Shown: one piece after another, positions 8,639-16,285 of the stretch | Position numbering within the stretch: the first letter of the stretch is position 1 | Layout of the letters: the number at the start of each line of letters is the position of its first letter | Assembly (NCBI GenBank): GCA_963846505.1 | Contig: CAWJWD010000004.1 | Coordinates: forward strand, 868,001 to 932,000 | Length of the DNA stretch: 64,000 nucleotides | Direction: 5' to 3' | Source of the DNA: JACVRW01 sp963846505 | GTDB lineage: Bacteria; Actinomycetota; Thermoleophilia; Solirubrobacterales; Thermoleophilaceae | The notes under the pieces: model-generated | Database searches by the model: none | What the model was told of the DNA's origin: nothing | Seen by the model: only the letters and a program-made list of their open reading frames with translations | Position numbers and translations under genes: made by a program

Positions 8639-9996
8639 GTGGCTACGCCGCACCGCGACTGCCCCAGGCGTTGCCGACCGTTCCCGTCGCCGCGCTTGCC
8701 GGCGCACTCGGCCTGGCGATCGTCAGCGCCGCCGGCGCGGTCGTGCTCTCGCACAACCCGCCTCCCTGGATCCTGATCGTCGGCGGTGGGCTCGGCCTGC
8801 TGATCGTCACCGCGCTCGCGATCGCCCGCTACGAGACGGCGGTCGCGCTCGGCATCGTGCTGATCGGGGTGGTGCGCATCGAGCCCGCGCCGCCGGACGC
8901 GATCTTCGGCATCGTGATGGTGGTCGCGCTCGTCACCGGGCGCTTCCAGGTCGACCGCGCGCCGCTTTCGATCCTCGCCCTCTGTGCGGCCTTCCTCGCG
9001 CTCAACATCGCCTCCTGCATCGAGGCCGTCGACCCGGCGCGGGCAGCGCTCTATATGGCGATCACGATCTACCTGGTCGTCTTCGCGATCTGGTTCACGG
9101 GCTACCTGAACTCGGTGCGACGCGCACGCGGAGTCGTGGTCGCCTACCTCGTGGGCGCGGTGCCGATTGCGGCGCTGTCGTCGCTGTCGCTGTTCCTGGC
9201 GCCGAGCTCGCGCCTGTTCAGCCTCGACGGCGAGCGAGCCATGGGCCTGTTCAAGGATCCGAACGTCTACGGGCCGTTCCTGATCCCGATCGCGCTGATC
9301 CTGTTCGAGGAGCTGCTGCGACCGCGGCTGCTGCGCCTGCGTCCGAGCGTCAAGGCCTTCTATCTGCTGATCCTCGTCGTCGGGATCATGCTGTCCTACT
9401 CGCGCGGCGCCTGGATCAACTTCGCCATCGGCGTCGTGGTGATGCTGGCCGTCCTGGCGGTGCGCCGCGGCGGTGGCCGCCGAGCGCTCGCGATGGTGGC
9501 GGTCCTCGCCGTGACCGGGGCGACCGTCGGCGGCGTGCTGGCGGCGACCGGCTCGCTCGGCTTCCTGCAGGAGCGCGCGCAGCTGCAGAGCTACGACACC
9601 GAGCGCTTCGACGCCCAGCGGCGCGGCATCCGCTACGGCGAGACGTACCCGCTCGGCATCGGCCCCGGGCAATTCGAGGTGCGAGCGCCGCTGCCCTCGC
9701 ACAACCTCTACATCCGCTCGCTCTCCGAGCAGGGCTTCATCGGCCTGCTGGTGATCCTGGGGATCGTGGTCGCGACGCTGATCTTCGCCGCGCGCAACGC
9801 GGTCCTCGGCCGCGACACGTACGGCATCGGCAGCGCCGCGCTGCTCGGCGCCTGGGTCGGGATCTGCGTCGAGAGCTTCGTGATCGACACGCTGCACTGG
9901 CGCCATCTGTTCCTCGTGGCCGCGCTGATTTGGGTCGGCGCCCGCCGCGCCCCTACGAACGAGCGCAAAGTTATGGCTATCCGGGAACACTGGTAG
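8635..9996 (+). CDS. O-antigen ligase / Wzy-type polysaccharide polymerase, multipass membrane protein
   Basis: A 453-residue integral membrane protein with about 11 hydrophobic helices and the Wzy_C signature region around 'FYLLILVVGIMLSYSRGAW' (Arg after the SYS motif). A periplasmic-type loop follows ('GIRYGETYPLGIGPGQFE', 'SHNLYIRSLSEQGFIG'), where O-antigen ligases and polymerases keep their conserved Arg/His residues. It would polymerise or ligate undecaprenyl-linked repeat units outside the membrane. It closes the polysaccharide cluster. Wzy versus WaaL-type use cannot be told from sequence; with Wzz at the other end of the locus, polymerase is the simpler reading. Confidence 0.88.
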   Translation: MSGYAAPRLPQALPTVPVAALAGALGLAIVSAAGAVVLSHNPPPWILIVGGGLGLLIVTALAIARYETAVALGIVLIGVVRIEPAPPDAIFGIVMVVALVTGRFQVDRAPLSILALCAAFLALNIASCIEAVDPARAALYMAITIYLVVFAIWFTGYLNSVRRARGVVVAYLVGAVPIAALSSLSLFLAPSSRLFSLDGERAMGLFKDPNVYGPFLIPIALILFEELLRPRLLRLRPSVKAFYLLILVVGIMLSYSRGAWINFAIGVVVMLAVLAVRRGGGRRALAMVAVLAVTGATVGGVLAATGSLGFLQERAQLQSYDTERFDAQRRGIRYGETYPLGIGPGQFEVRAPLPSHNLYIRSLSEQGFIGLLVILGIVVATLIFAARNAVLGRDTYGIGSAALLGAWVGICVESFVIDTLHWRHLFLVAALIWVGARRAPTNERKVMAIREHW

Positions 9997-10007
9997 GGTC
10001 GCGACCC

Positions 10008-10160
10008 GAAATGCCGAATCGCGCGTGCATCCCGAGCTCGCGCGAACGGGGGAACCACATATTGGGGCCGTCCCTACGGCCCTGGGGCGAATCGCCGACA
10101 CCCGGCGGAGCGCAAGCTCTTTCTGCGCCAGCCCGACAGCTAACCCCGTAGGCCGACGAA
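10008..10160 (+). promoter_or_regulatory. Cyclic di-AMP riboswitch (ydaO/yuaA type)
   Basis: The leader carries the landmarks of the ydaO aptamer in order: GCCGAATC at 10013-10020, CGGGGGAACCA at 10047-10057, 'TGGGGCGAATC' at 10083-10093 and 'CCCGACAGCTAACCCCGTAGG' spread over 10132-10152, with variable stems between. The GCC/GGC pair closing P1 is compatible. The Shine-Dalgarno AAAGAGGG (10159-10166) begins just after the closing stem and no terminator intervenes, which suggests control of ribosome access rather than attenuation. In actinobacteria this class usually sits before secreted cell-wall proteins, as here. Confidence 0.9.
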
Positions 10161-10168
10161 AGAGGGCC

Positions 10169-10633
10169 ATGAAGAAGCACATCACGATGCTGTGCGTGGG
10201 GTTGGCAGGGATTGCCTCAGGGACCCTTGGCGCGTCCGTCGCCTCAGCAGCCGCCACCGACACCGCCGAGCAGAAGCTCGTCAACAAGATCAACAAGGTC
10301 CGTGCCGGCCACGGACTGCGCGCGCTCGAGGTCGCACCGAGCCTCGCCCGCAGCGCCGGCCGCTACTCCTGGAGCCAGATGCAGCGCGGCTACTTCGGCC
10401 ACGCCGCCCGCATCCAGGCGCCGAACAGATACAGAACGCTGGGCGAGATCCTCGCCATCCACGGCGGCGGCCGGCCCGCGATCGGCATGACCGTCAGCGG
10501 TTGGATCAACTCCTCGATCCACTACCAGGTGATGACCCTCGGCAGCTTCCGCTACGTCGGAGCCGGCCGTGCGGTCGGACGCTTCGGCGGCGGCGGGCGC
10601 ACGACGATCTGGACGGTGCAGTTCGGCGTCTAG
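10169..10633 (+). CDS. Secreted CAP/SCP-domain protein under riboswitch control
   Basis: A 154-residue protein starting at ATG 10169 directly after the riboswitch. The signal peptide (1-28, ending ASAAA) is followed by one CAP domain: 'LVNKINKVRAGHGLRALEVAPSLARSAGRYSWSQM' (helix 1-2), the glycine/histidine-containing 'GYFGHAA', 'LGEILAI' and the terminal 'YVGAGRAVG' strand. The CAP family includes secreted proteins of varied and often unknown activity. The role here is probably cell-envelope related because its expression is tied to c-di-AMP. Its stop overlaps that of trmO on the other strand (CTAG). Confidence 0.88.
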   Translation: MKKHITMLCVGLAGIASGTLGASVASAAATDTAEQKLVNKINKVRAGHGLRALEVAPSLARSAGRYSWSQMQRGYFGHAARIQAPNRYRTLGEILAIHGGGRPAIGMTVSGWINSSIHYQVMTLGSFRYVGAGRAVGRFGGGGRTTIWTVQFGV

Positions 10634-11058
10634 CCGACTAGACCTCGCAGCACCGGCTTGAGGTCGAGGACGGGCGTCCCGTCCACGGCCTCGAGCGGCC
10701 GGACCCTCAACCGCTCGCCCTCGATCGCGAGCAGCTCCACCTCGTGCAGGCCGATCGGATTGGGCCGATCGGCCGAGCGCGTGCCGAAGACGCCACGCAG
10801 CGGGTTCGAGGTGTCGTCGCGCGGGTGGACGCGCAGCATCTCGCGGTCTGCCCGGTCGAGCCAGGTGAGCACGACCAGCTCGTCGCCTGGCTCGAGACCC
10901 TCTAGCCCTTCTCGCGTCTCCGCATCGAGCACGAGCCACGCCTCGGGCGCGCCCTCGAAGCCCTGCTTCGGCGCCGCGGCAGGATCGGTCAGCGACGACT
11001 CCACCCGACCGATCGGCCGGACCTCGAAAGACCCCGCATCCGCCCCTTCTCCGTCCAT
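10630..11058 (-). CDS. trmO: TrmO/TsaA-type tRNA (N6-threonylcarbamoyladenosine-N6) methyltransferase
   Basis: A 142-residue protein of the TsaA/YaeB beta-barrel family, which methylates t6A37 of certain tRNAs with S-adenosylmethionine. 'FEVRPIGRVESS' opens the domain, and the conserved core 'RVHPRDDTSNPLRGVFGTRSADRPNPIGLHEVELL' appears in full (written here in part as FGTRSADRPNPIGLH), as does 'VDGTPVLDLKPVL'. It is close to the minimal domain length and lacks the C-terminal extension of E. coli TrmO. Stand-alone gene, convergent with the CAP gene. Confidence 0.88.
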   Translation of the reverse strand: MDGEGADAGSFEVRPIGRVESSLTDPAAAPKQGFEGAPEAWLVLDAETREGLEGLEPGDELVVLTWLDRADREMLRVHPRDDTSNPLRGVFGTRSADRPNPIGLHEVELLAIEGERLRVRPLEAVDGTPVLDLKPVLRGLVG

Positions 11059-11120
11059 CCGACCCTCGCCCTATCGTCGTTTCCGTCGCCTCCTCCTCCG
11101 GAGACGACCAATCAATAAAC

Positions 11121-11152
11121 GGCCCCGGCGCCGCTGACAACGACCCGGGGCC
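11121..11152 (+). promoter_or_regulatory. Leader hairpin of winged-helix module, copy 1
   Basis: GGCCCCGG (11121-11128) pairs perfectly with CCGGGGCC (11145-11152) around a 16-base loop, immediately before the AGGAGG of the next gene (11159-11164). The second module at 48.7 kb keeps the same stem, loop length and the preceding AATAAAC, although the loop bases differ, so the hairpin is probably functional: either a leader that controls translation or a terminator of upstream transcription. Confidence 0.6.
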
Positions 11153-11175
11153 CGGCACAGGAGGCGTTGACTCCC

Positions 11176-11445
11176 ATGCGCACGCAGCGTAACCCGGGCA
11201 CCGAGCCCGACGATCCGATGCAGCTCAAGCACGCCGTTCTCGGCCTGCTCGTCTGCGACTACCCCGGCCTCTGGAGCACCACCGAGCTCACCCGCTCCCT
11301 GGTCCCCAGCAGTGCCACGACCCGCGACGCAATCGACGTCGAGGACGCCCTCGAAGACCTCTACGCCGCCGGGCTCATCCACCGCCTCGACGGCTACGTC
11401 TTCGCCACCCGCGCGGCCTACGAGGCCGACCGCATCGCCGCCTGA
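11176..11445 (+). CDS. Small winged-helix protein, module copy 1
   Basis: An 89-residue protein. After a short polar N-terminus (MRTQRNPG...) it reads as a winged helix-turn-helix: helix 'LKHAVLGLLVCDYPG', 'WSTTELTRSLV' (H2), 'DAIDVEDALEDLYAAGLIHRL' (recognition helix region) and a beta wing 'DGYVFATRAA'. ATG 11176 is preferred to TTG 11167 because the paralog at 48760 begins at the equivalent ATG. The two proteins are roughly three-quarters identical and both are flanked by the same hairpins. Probably a DNA-binding regulator; no partner gene is evident. Confidence 0.7.
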   Translation: MRTQRNPGTEPDDPMQLKHAVLGLLVCDYPGLWSTTELTRSLVPSSATTRDAIDVEDALEDLYAAGLIHRLDGYVFATRAAYEADRIAA

Positions 11446-11453
11446 TCCAACCC

Positions 11454-11483
11454 GAGCGCGCCGCAAGAGCAGCCGGCGCGCTC
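11454..11483 (+). terminator. Perfect 10-bp hairpin after the winged-helix gene, copy 1
   Basis: GAGCGCGCCG (11454-11463) and CGGCGCGCTC (11474-11483) form a perfect stem with a 10-base loop, eight bases after the stop codon. There is no T-tract. The same two arms recur at 49042-49071 and 61293-61321, each time followed by (C)AACCGGG. It may end transcription in a T-tract-independent way or be part of a repeated element. Confidence 0.65.
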
Positions 11484-11507
11484 AAACCGGGAAGCGCCTA
11501 GATCACG

Positions 11508-11543
11508 CCCAGGAGTTCACCGGTTCGAGTCCGGCAGATGAGT
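11508..11543 (+). other. tRNA 3'-end-like fragment (possible attachment-site scar), copy 1
   Basis: A T-arm is visible: CCGG, loop TTCGAGT (11524-11530), CCGG, preceded by a variable-loop-like AGGAGTTC. The 28 bases 11508-11535 match 57865-57892 at 26 positions. No 5' half of a tRNA is present here and the outer T-stem pair is A-C, so this is not a functional gene. It sits where the GC content falls and the accessory genes begin, as expected of an old integration site. Confidence 0.5.
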
Positions 11544-11896
11544 GGATGTGCGCAACGCCGGAGGCCTCAGGCCATAAGCGGCTGCAGGTGGATGTGGCAG
11601 CGCTCGCCCCAGTGGACTTCGCCCCAGTGTAGGGGCTGATCGCCTCACCGCCGTACCGTTCGTACTCGGTCGCAGGCAAGGGCGCCGGGAAGCAGACCGC
11701 GAGCAGGCCATTCCGTGCGCGCACGAGCTGGCGGCCAGAACGACACGCCTCAAGCGGGTGCGGCGCTGCGAGAACCGCAGCCACTGCTGATAGTCGAGCC
11801 GCTACGGCGTGGTGACTGGCGCTCGAACAGGTGCTGGCGATGCTGGAGTAGACGAAGCAAGGCGCCCGCGACGTTGCTAGTCGGATGTTCCCAAGA
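11544..11896. other. Gene-poor stretch at the start of the accessory patch
   Basis: About 350 bases without a convincing gene on either strand. Reading frames here lack start signals and recognisable motifs. The base composition is less extreme than in the flanking core genes. I see no inverted terminal repeats or transposase remnant. Confidence 0.5.
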
Positions 11897-12103
11897 TCAG
11901 ATCGCGTCGACCTGCAACAAGATTCCCGAATAGCGCACAACCCCGCCGCCCATGGAAGCGGTCGCGAGCTTGATGTCCTCCACGAACACGCCGTCGAACT
12001 CCTGTTTGGCCTTCGCGACCATCTGACTGAGCATCGCATCAAACTCCGCGATAGTCCGCCCCTCGACCTCAAAGCATGCGAATTGTCGTTCCTTTTGATC
12101 CAT
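11897..12103 (-). CDS. Hypothetical 68-residue protein
   Basis: ATG 12103 opens a 68-codon gene whose product is evenly composed (MDQKERQFACFEVEGRTIAEF...), with a helix 'FDAMLSQMVAKAKQEF' and a beta-rich end 'GGGVVRYSGILLQVDAI'. There is no signal peptide or membrane segment. I do not recognise the family. It diverges from the predicted effector gene at 12298 across a 194-base gap, so the two may share a regulatory region; it could be a companion protein, but only position supports that. Confidence 0.6.
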   Translation of the reverse strand: MDQKERQFACFEVEGRTIAEFDAMLSQMVAKAKQEFDGVFVEDIKLATASMGGGVVRYSGILLQVDAI

Positions 12104-12297
12104 GCGGCTGATCCTAGGTCGCCCATCGGTCGCGCTAACGGACCCAGATCAGTTAGCGACCGCCAAATATTTGATATGCCATTCGTCTTGCCGCTCGACG
12201 CTGCTCGCTGCAACTGACGCGTCGAACCACGACACCTCATATTGTCGGTCGAATCGAAGATCAGGAGGCCTCCCACAAGCTAGCCGGCGAGCCACGA

Positions 12298-13515
12298 TTG
12301 ACGTGCTTCGTCATCGGACCGATCGGGAATCGGCACGCACCACACGGATCCCCCGAGCGAGAGGCCTACGAAGAGGCCCTGAAGGTGATGGGCGAAGTCA
12401 TCGAACCAGCGTGTGCCAAAGTCGGCTTGGACGCCGTACGTGCCGACACGCTCGCACGAGCAGGTGAGATTACAGAGCAGATCTTTCGCCGCCTACACGA
12501 TGATGATGTTGTTATTGCGGATCTCACAGATGCCAACCCCAATGTGATGTACGAACTGGGCCTGCGCCATGCCCGGGATAAACTGACAATCCAAATCGGC
12601 GAGTTTGGTCGACTCCCGTTCGATGTGAACACAATACGTACTATCCAATTCAGTCGATCGGCAATTGGGCTCATTAACGCGCGCGATGAGCTGATTCCGA
12701 TTCTTACGGCAGGACTCGCCGGAGAATATGACCCAGTGACTGCTACTCGCGTTTGGCACGAAGTACCTTCACCACCAGCGGACGACAATTCCCTTAGGCA
12801 TGCTGAAGCCACCAATAGCAATGCCACAGACAGTCAAGAGGATCTCGTCGATGACGACAAGGGCTTCCTCGACACACTCGTCGAAGCGGAAGACCAGCAA
12901 GACGAATGGATGTCTTCGCTTGAGGCTATGGGCAGTCATATCAATGCCCTAGGAGACCTCGCCGCATCCTCTGGAGAAGAGATCGCCCGCAATGATGCCG
13001 CAGGCCGTGGTGCGCGAGGGCGCCTTCAGGTTGCGGCTAAATATGCGGCGGGAATCGACCAGGTGGTCCCGAGCGTTGAAGCTGACGCCGATCGATATGT
13101 GGATGCTTTGGCCAGCGTGTCGGCTGGAATGCTCGCGATCATCAAGAGCCTCGAGGACGACCCTGGCCAACTCGAAGGCCAGGAAGCCATGGATGCGGCC
13201 ATGAGCCTTCGACGTCTCGCCACGATCAGCCGAGAGAGCTTGAGCGCCTTGGCAAGCATGGTCGAGTCAATCGACAGCAACGCCAAGTTGGCCCGTGTCC
13301 TCCGGGAACCGTCACGTCGCCTTACCGACGCTCTCAATCATGTCGTAGAAGCGACAAGCGCCATGGATGAGTGGGATCGGCGCCTTCAGCTACTGGGCAT
13401 TCCTGTACCTCCTGAAGGCTGGGAGCCCCAGCAGGGCGATCAGGACGAGGTCGATCAGGGCAGTCAGTCGGCCGACGATGGCGATCAGTCCGAACCAAGA
13501 GCACCCGCGGAGTAG
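12298..13515 (+). CDS. Predicted nucleotide-processing protein (nucleoside 2-deoxyribosyltransferase/SLOG-like N-domain) with helical C-terminus
   Basis: A 405-residue protein starting at TTG 12298. Residues 1-135 look like a Rossmannoid nucleoside 2-deoxyribosyltransferase/SLOG-like domain: 'CFVIGPIG' loop at the N-terminus, 'AYEEALKVMGEVIEPACAKVG', the conserved 'DDDVVIADLTDANPNVMYELG' region with catalytic-type Asp/Glu positions, and 'LPFDVNTIRTIQF'. From about 160 the rest is acidic and helical with no recognised domain and ends in a Gln/Asp-rich tail. Such N-domains occur in predicted NAD- or nucleotide-degrading effectors of antiviral systems. The gene is less GC-biased than its neighbours (codons such as ATT, AAT, TAT are common), suggesting transfer. 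No membrane helices. Function is inference. Confidence 0.65.
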   Translation: MTCFVIGPIGNRHAPHGSPEREAYEEALKVMGEVIEPACAKVGLDAVRADTLARAGEITEQIFRRLHDDDVVIADLTDANPNVMYELGLRHARDKLTIQIGEFGRLPFDVNTIRTIQFSRSAIGLINARDELIPILTAGLAGEYDPVTATRVWHEVPSPPADDNSLRHAEATNSNATDSQEDLVDDDKGFLDTLVEAEDQQDEWMSSLEAMGSHINALGDLAASSGEEIARNDAAGRGARGRLQVAAKYAAGIDQVVPSVEADADRYVDALASVSAGMLAIIKSLEDDPGQLEGQEAMDAAMSLRRLATISRESLSALASMVESIDSNAKLARVLREPSRRLTDALNHVVEATSAMDEWDRRLQLLGIPVPPEGWEPQQGDQDEVDQGSQSADDGDQSEPRAPAE

Positions 13516-13607
13516 CGGCGTCACGGCGTACGGTAAGCAGTCAATCGCGGTGGTCAGAGCCGCCCGAGCGGCTCCGCAAGAGCCGCGACCGCAGAGCCAT
13601 AGAGCCG

Positions 13608-13907
13608 TCAGTCCAAATCGAAGGCGGCTTGGATGGCGTCGCTGAGTGCCTGCTCCTGACGATCGAGTAACACCCCGATCTGCTCGCCGAGCGAGCTGGT
13701 CGGGATCGTGGTGACGTTGTCGCAGCTGACGACCGAGGGCCCTGCCAGGCCGTTCGCGGCGCCTACCGCCACCTCGGTCGAGAGACCGCGCACCGTAGTC
13801 GTGATCGGCGCGACGGTCACGGTCGTCAAGTGCGGACGCACGAGCTCGCGGGTCAGCACCAACACCGGCCTCGCCTTGTCGAGACGAGCAACGTGAATCG
13901 GGCGCAT
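13608..13907 (-). CDS. MazF/PemK-family toxin (putative endoribonuclease)
   Basis: A 99-residue protein: 'RPIHVARLDKARPVLVLTREL' matches the N-terminal strand region of MazF/PemK, followed by 'LTTVTVAPITTTVRGLSTEV' and 'SVVSCDNVTTIPTSSL', the SH3-like barrel core. MazF toxins cut mRNA at short sequences. ATG 13907 overlaps the stop of the antitoxin gene (TGATG), giving coupled translation; the TTG three bases upstream is a less likely start. Located at the right edge of the accessory patch. Confidence 0.85.
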   Translation of the reverse strand: MRPIHVARLDKARPVLVLTRELVRPHLTTVTVAPITTTVRGLSTEVAVGAANGLAGPSVVSCDNVTTIPTSSLGEQIGVLLDRQEQALSDAIQAAFDLD

Positions 13908-14140
13908 CAAGCCAAATCGGAGGGCAGCCGCGCCGAGTGCTCGCCCAGCCCGGCAAGCTCGGGGTCCGGACCGGTCCGCGCGAGAATCTCGGCATCGCGG
14001 GCGGCGATCGCATGACGACGCTCACGCTCGAGCGCCCGCGTCACCACTGCAGCTCGGCTCCGCTCGCTACCGGATGCCACGAGCCCGTCCACGAACTCAA
14101 CCAGCTCGTCAGCGAGGCGCACCGCGATCTGTTTGGACAT
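13907..14140 (-). CDS. Ribbon-helix-helix antitoxin of the MazEF-type pair
   Basis: A 77-residue protein. The N-terminal 'KQIAVRLADELVEFVDGLV' strand-helix and 'SRAAVVTRALERERRH' second helix are those of a ribbon-helix-helix DNA-binding dimer; the C-terminal tail (EILARTGPDPELAGL...) would wrap the toxin. First gene of the pair and probably autoregulatory. The 180 bases upstream hold no other gene and also contain the P450 operator. Confidence 0.85.
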   Translation of the reverse strand: MSKQIAVRLADELVEFVDGLVASGSERSRAAVVTRALERERRHAIAARDAEILARTGPDPELAGLGEHSARLPSDLA

Positions 14141-14294
14141 CCCAGGATCGTACCAAATTGGTAGCGCCCCTCTCGGGCGCGCTCAGCGACTCCCGCGCGC
14201 GATGACCCACGAGCGCGGCATCACTTCCGCGGGAGCGGTGTAGCGCCCCGCCGCGGAAACAGAAGCCTGCGAAGTCGATCCCGCGAGACTCTGC

Positions 14295-14310
14295 GGTACG
14301 AACGTGTACC
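14295..14310. promoter_or_regulatory. Operator upstream of the P450, copy 1
   Basis: GGTACGAACGTGTACC has inverted GGTAC/GTACC arms around six bases and lies 10 bases before the P450 start. Nearly the same 16-mer (GGTACGCAGGTGTACC) lies 12 bases before the monooxygenase gene at 17144, and both are followed by a CGTTAC-like element. A TetR-family repressor gene lies between them and is the likely reader. Confidence 0.7.
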
Positions 14311-14320
14311 GTTACCGGTC

Positions 14321-15698
14321 GTGCCCGCCTACCGCTACCCCGACGGCCCTCGCCTGCCCAAGTGGACGCAGGCCGCGCTCGCCGGCATCTCCCAGCTCTC
14401 CACGCTGCGCCACATGCACAAGCGCTACGGCGACGCCTTCACGATCCACGTGCCGATCTTCGGCCGCACGGTCGTCGTCGCCGACCCGGCACTGATCAAG
14501 CAGACGTTCACCGCCCCGCCTGACGTGCTCTACGCCGGCGAGCGCAGCCCGCTGCGCGCCGTGCTCGGCGACAGCTCGCTGCTGACGATCGACGGCGCCC
14601 GCCATCTGCAGCAGCGCAAGCTGCTGCTGCCGCCCTTCCACGGCGAGCGCATGCGCTCCTACGAACAGATCGTGCGCGAGGAGACGCTGCGCGAGCTCGA
14701 CAGCTGGCCCGAGAACCAGCAGCTGCGCACGCTCGAGCCGATGAGCCGCATCACCCTCAACGCGATCCTGCGCGCGGTCTTCGGTGCGCAGGGCAGCGAG
14801 CTGGCGGAGCTGCAGCAGCTCTTGCCCAGCGTTCGTGAAGCACGGCTCCCGCCTGGTGATCGCGCCGGCGCTGCACCGCGACCTCGGCCGCTGGAGCCCA
14901 TGGGGCCGCTTCCTGCGCATGCGGCGCGAGTTCGACGCCCACGTCGACACGCTGATCGACACCGCCCGCGCCGGTCCCGGCCTCGAGCAGCGCGACGACG
15001 TGCTGGCCCTGCTCGTGCAGGCCCGGCACGAGAGCGGCGAGCCGATGTCGCACGCCGAGATCGCCGACCAGCTGCTGACGCTGCTGGTCGCCGGCCACGA
15101 GACGACCGCCGCCACGCTCGCCTGGGCGGTCGAGCGCCTGCGCCGTCACCCGCAGATCCTCGCCCGCCTGATCGACGAGGCGCGCAGCGGCGGCAGCGAG
15201 CTGCGCGAGGCGACGATCCGCGAGGTCCAGCGCACGCGACCGGTGATCCAGGGCACGAGCCGCTTCGTGATGCAGCCGTTCGAGCTCGGCCCCTGGCGCC
15301 TCGAGCCCGGCACGAGCGTGGTCGTCTCCGCGCTGCTGACCCACGAGGATCCGCGCTTCTACCCCGACCCGCTGCGCTTCGACCCCGGCCGCTTCGTGGG
15401 CGCCAAGCCCGACACCTATCAGTGGGTCCCCTTCGGCGGCGGCACGCGCCGCTGCATCGGCGCCGCCTTCGCCCACATGGAGATGGACGTCGTGCTGCAG
15501 ACCCTGCTCGAACGCTACGACCTCGCCCTCAGCGACGAACGCGACGAGGGCTGGCGCTTTCGCGGCGTCGCCTTCGCCCCCGCCGCCGGTGGTCGCACCG
15601 CGGTCAGGAAACGTCCATCTGCCAGCCTCTCCCCCGCGTGGCCTTCCAGCCAGACCAGCCTTCAGAGCAGTACGTCGACCACCACGGCCGCCTCCTAG
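14321..15698 (+). pseudogene. Cytochrome P450 gene interrupted by a single-base frameshift
   Basis: The start GTG 14321 gives a normal P450 N-terminal half ('RYGDAFTIHVPIFGRTVVV', C-helix region 'HLQQRKLLLPPFHGERM') in one frame to about 14830. The rest continues in the +1 frame from 'FVKHGSRLVIAPAL', with I-helix 'AGHETTAATLAWA', the ExxR of the K-helix region and the haem loop 'FGGGTRRCIGAAF'. Joining the two gives an ordinary length of about 450 residues, so one extra base near 14832-14836 is the only defect. It is either a recent loss or a sequencing error. The tail overlaps the TetR gene. Similar in plan to the intact P450 at 38074. Confidence 0.85.
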
Positions 15699-16285
15699 AG
15701 GGCATCGCCGAGTCCGTGCGCGAGCGCGGGCTGAGCGGGACGACGGTCGCCGACGTCGTGCGCATCGCGCGCGTCTCGCGACGCACCTTCTACCAGCACT
15801 TCGACGACCTGGTCGACTGCTACCTCGAGCTGATGAGGCTGCTCGGCGACGAGCTGCTCGAGGCCGTGCGCGAGGCGATGGAGTCCGCCGGCACGGCCGA
15901 GGAGCGGATCGAGCGCGCCGTCGGCCGCTACCTCGACCTGCTCGAGGAGGACCCGGCGCTCGCGCGCAGCTTCTGGCTCGAGTACCACCTCACCGGCGAC
16001 CGCGGACGCGGCACCGCGGTCACCAACAGCGAGCGCGCTGCCGAGCTGTTCGGGCACCTCGCCCAAGAGCTGCGCGAAGCCGAAGCCCCGCCGCGCGGAC
16101 CGCTGCCCGTCGAGGCGTTCGTGATGCTCGCCGGCGGCATTCGCGAGGTCGTCCTCACCATGTTCGAGCACGACCGCTCGCCGCGCGAGGCCCAGACGGT
16201 GATCGCCTGGATGGTCCGGCTCGTCGCTACTGCCGACCCTCCCGCTGGGCCCGAGAGCGCAGCGCCCGCTCGGCGAGCGACATGA
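15638..16285 (+). CDS. TetR-family transcriptional regulator of the P450/monooxygenase cluster
   Basis: A 215-residue repressor. The helix-turn-helix is at about residues 30-55 ('GTTVADVVRIARVSRRTFYQHF'), followed by an all-helical ligand-binding domain. The GTG start at 15638 lies inside the end of the P450 frame, so the two are probably co-transcribed and coupled; no earlier start fits. It probably binds the GGTACG-type operators at 14295 and 17116 and answers to a hydrophobic substrate of the cluster. Its 3' end overlaps the convergent SDR gene by 59 bases. Confidence 0.85.
   Translation: MAFQPDQPSEQYVDHHGRLLEGIAESVRERGLSGTTVADVVRIARVSRRTFYQHFDDLVDCYLELMRLLGDELLEAVREAMESAGTAEERIERAVGRYLDLLEEDPALARSFWLEYHLTGDRGRGTAVTNSERAAELFGHLAQELREAEAPPRGPLPVEAFVMLAGGIREVVLTMFEHDRSPREAQTVIAWMVRLVATADPPAGPESAAPARRAT

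Noticed and set aside
10025..10168. N-terminal extension of the CAP protein
   Set aside because: This stretch is the riboswitch; the signal peptide begins at ATG 10169 after a good ribosome-binding site.
16227..16285. Real overlap of TetR and SDR genes as a sign of error
   Set aside because: Both ends are in good frames with normal family lengths; convergent overlaps of this size occur.
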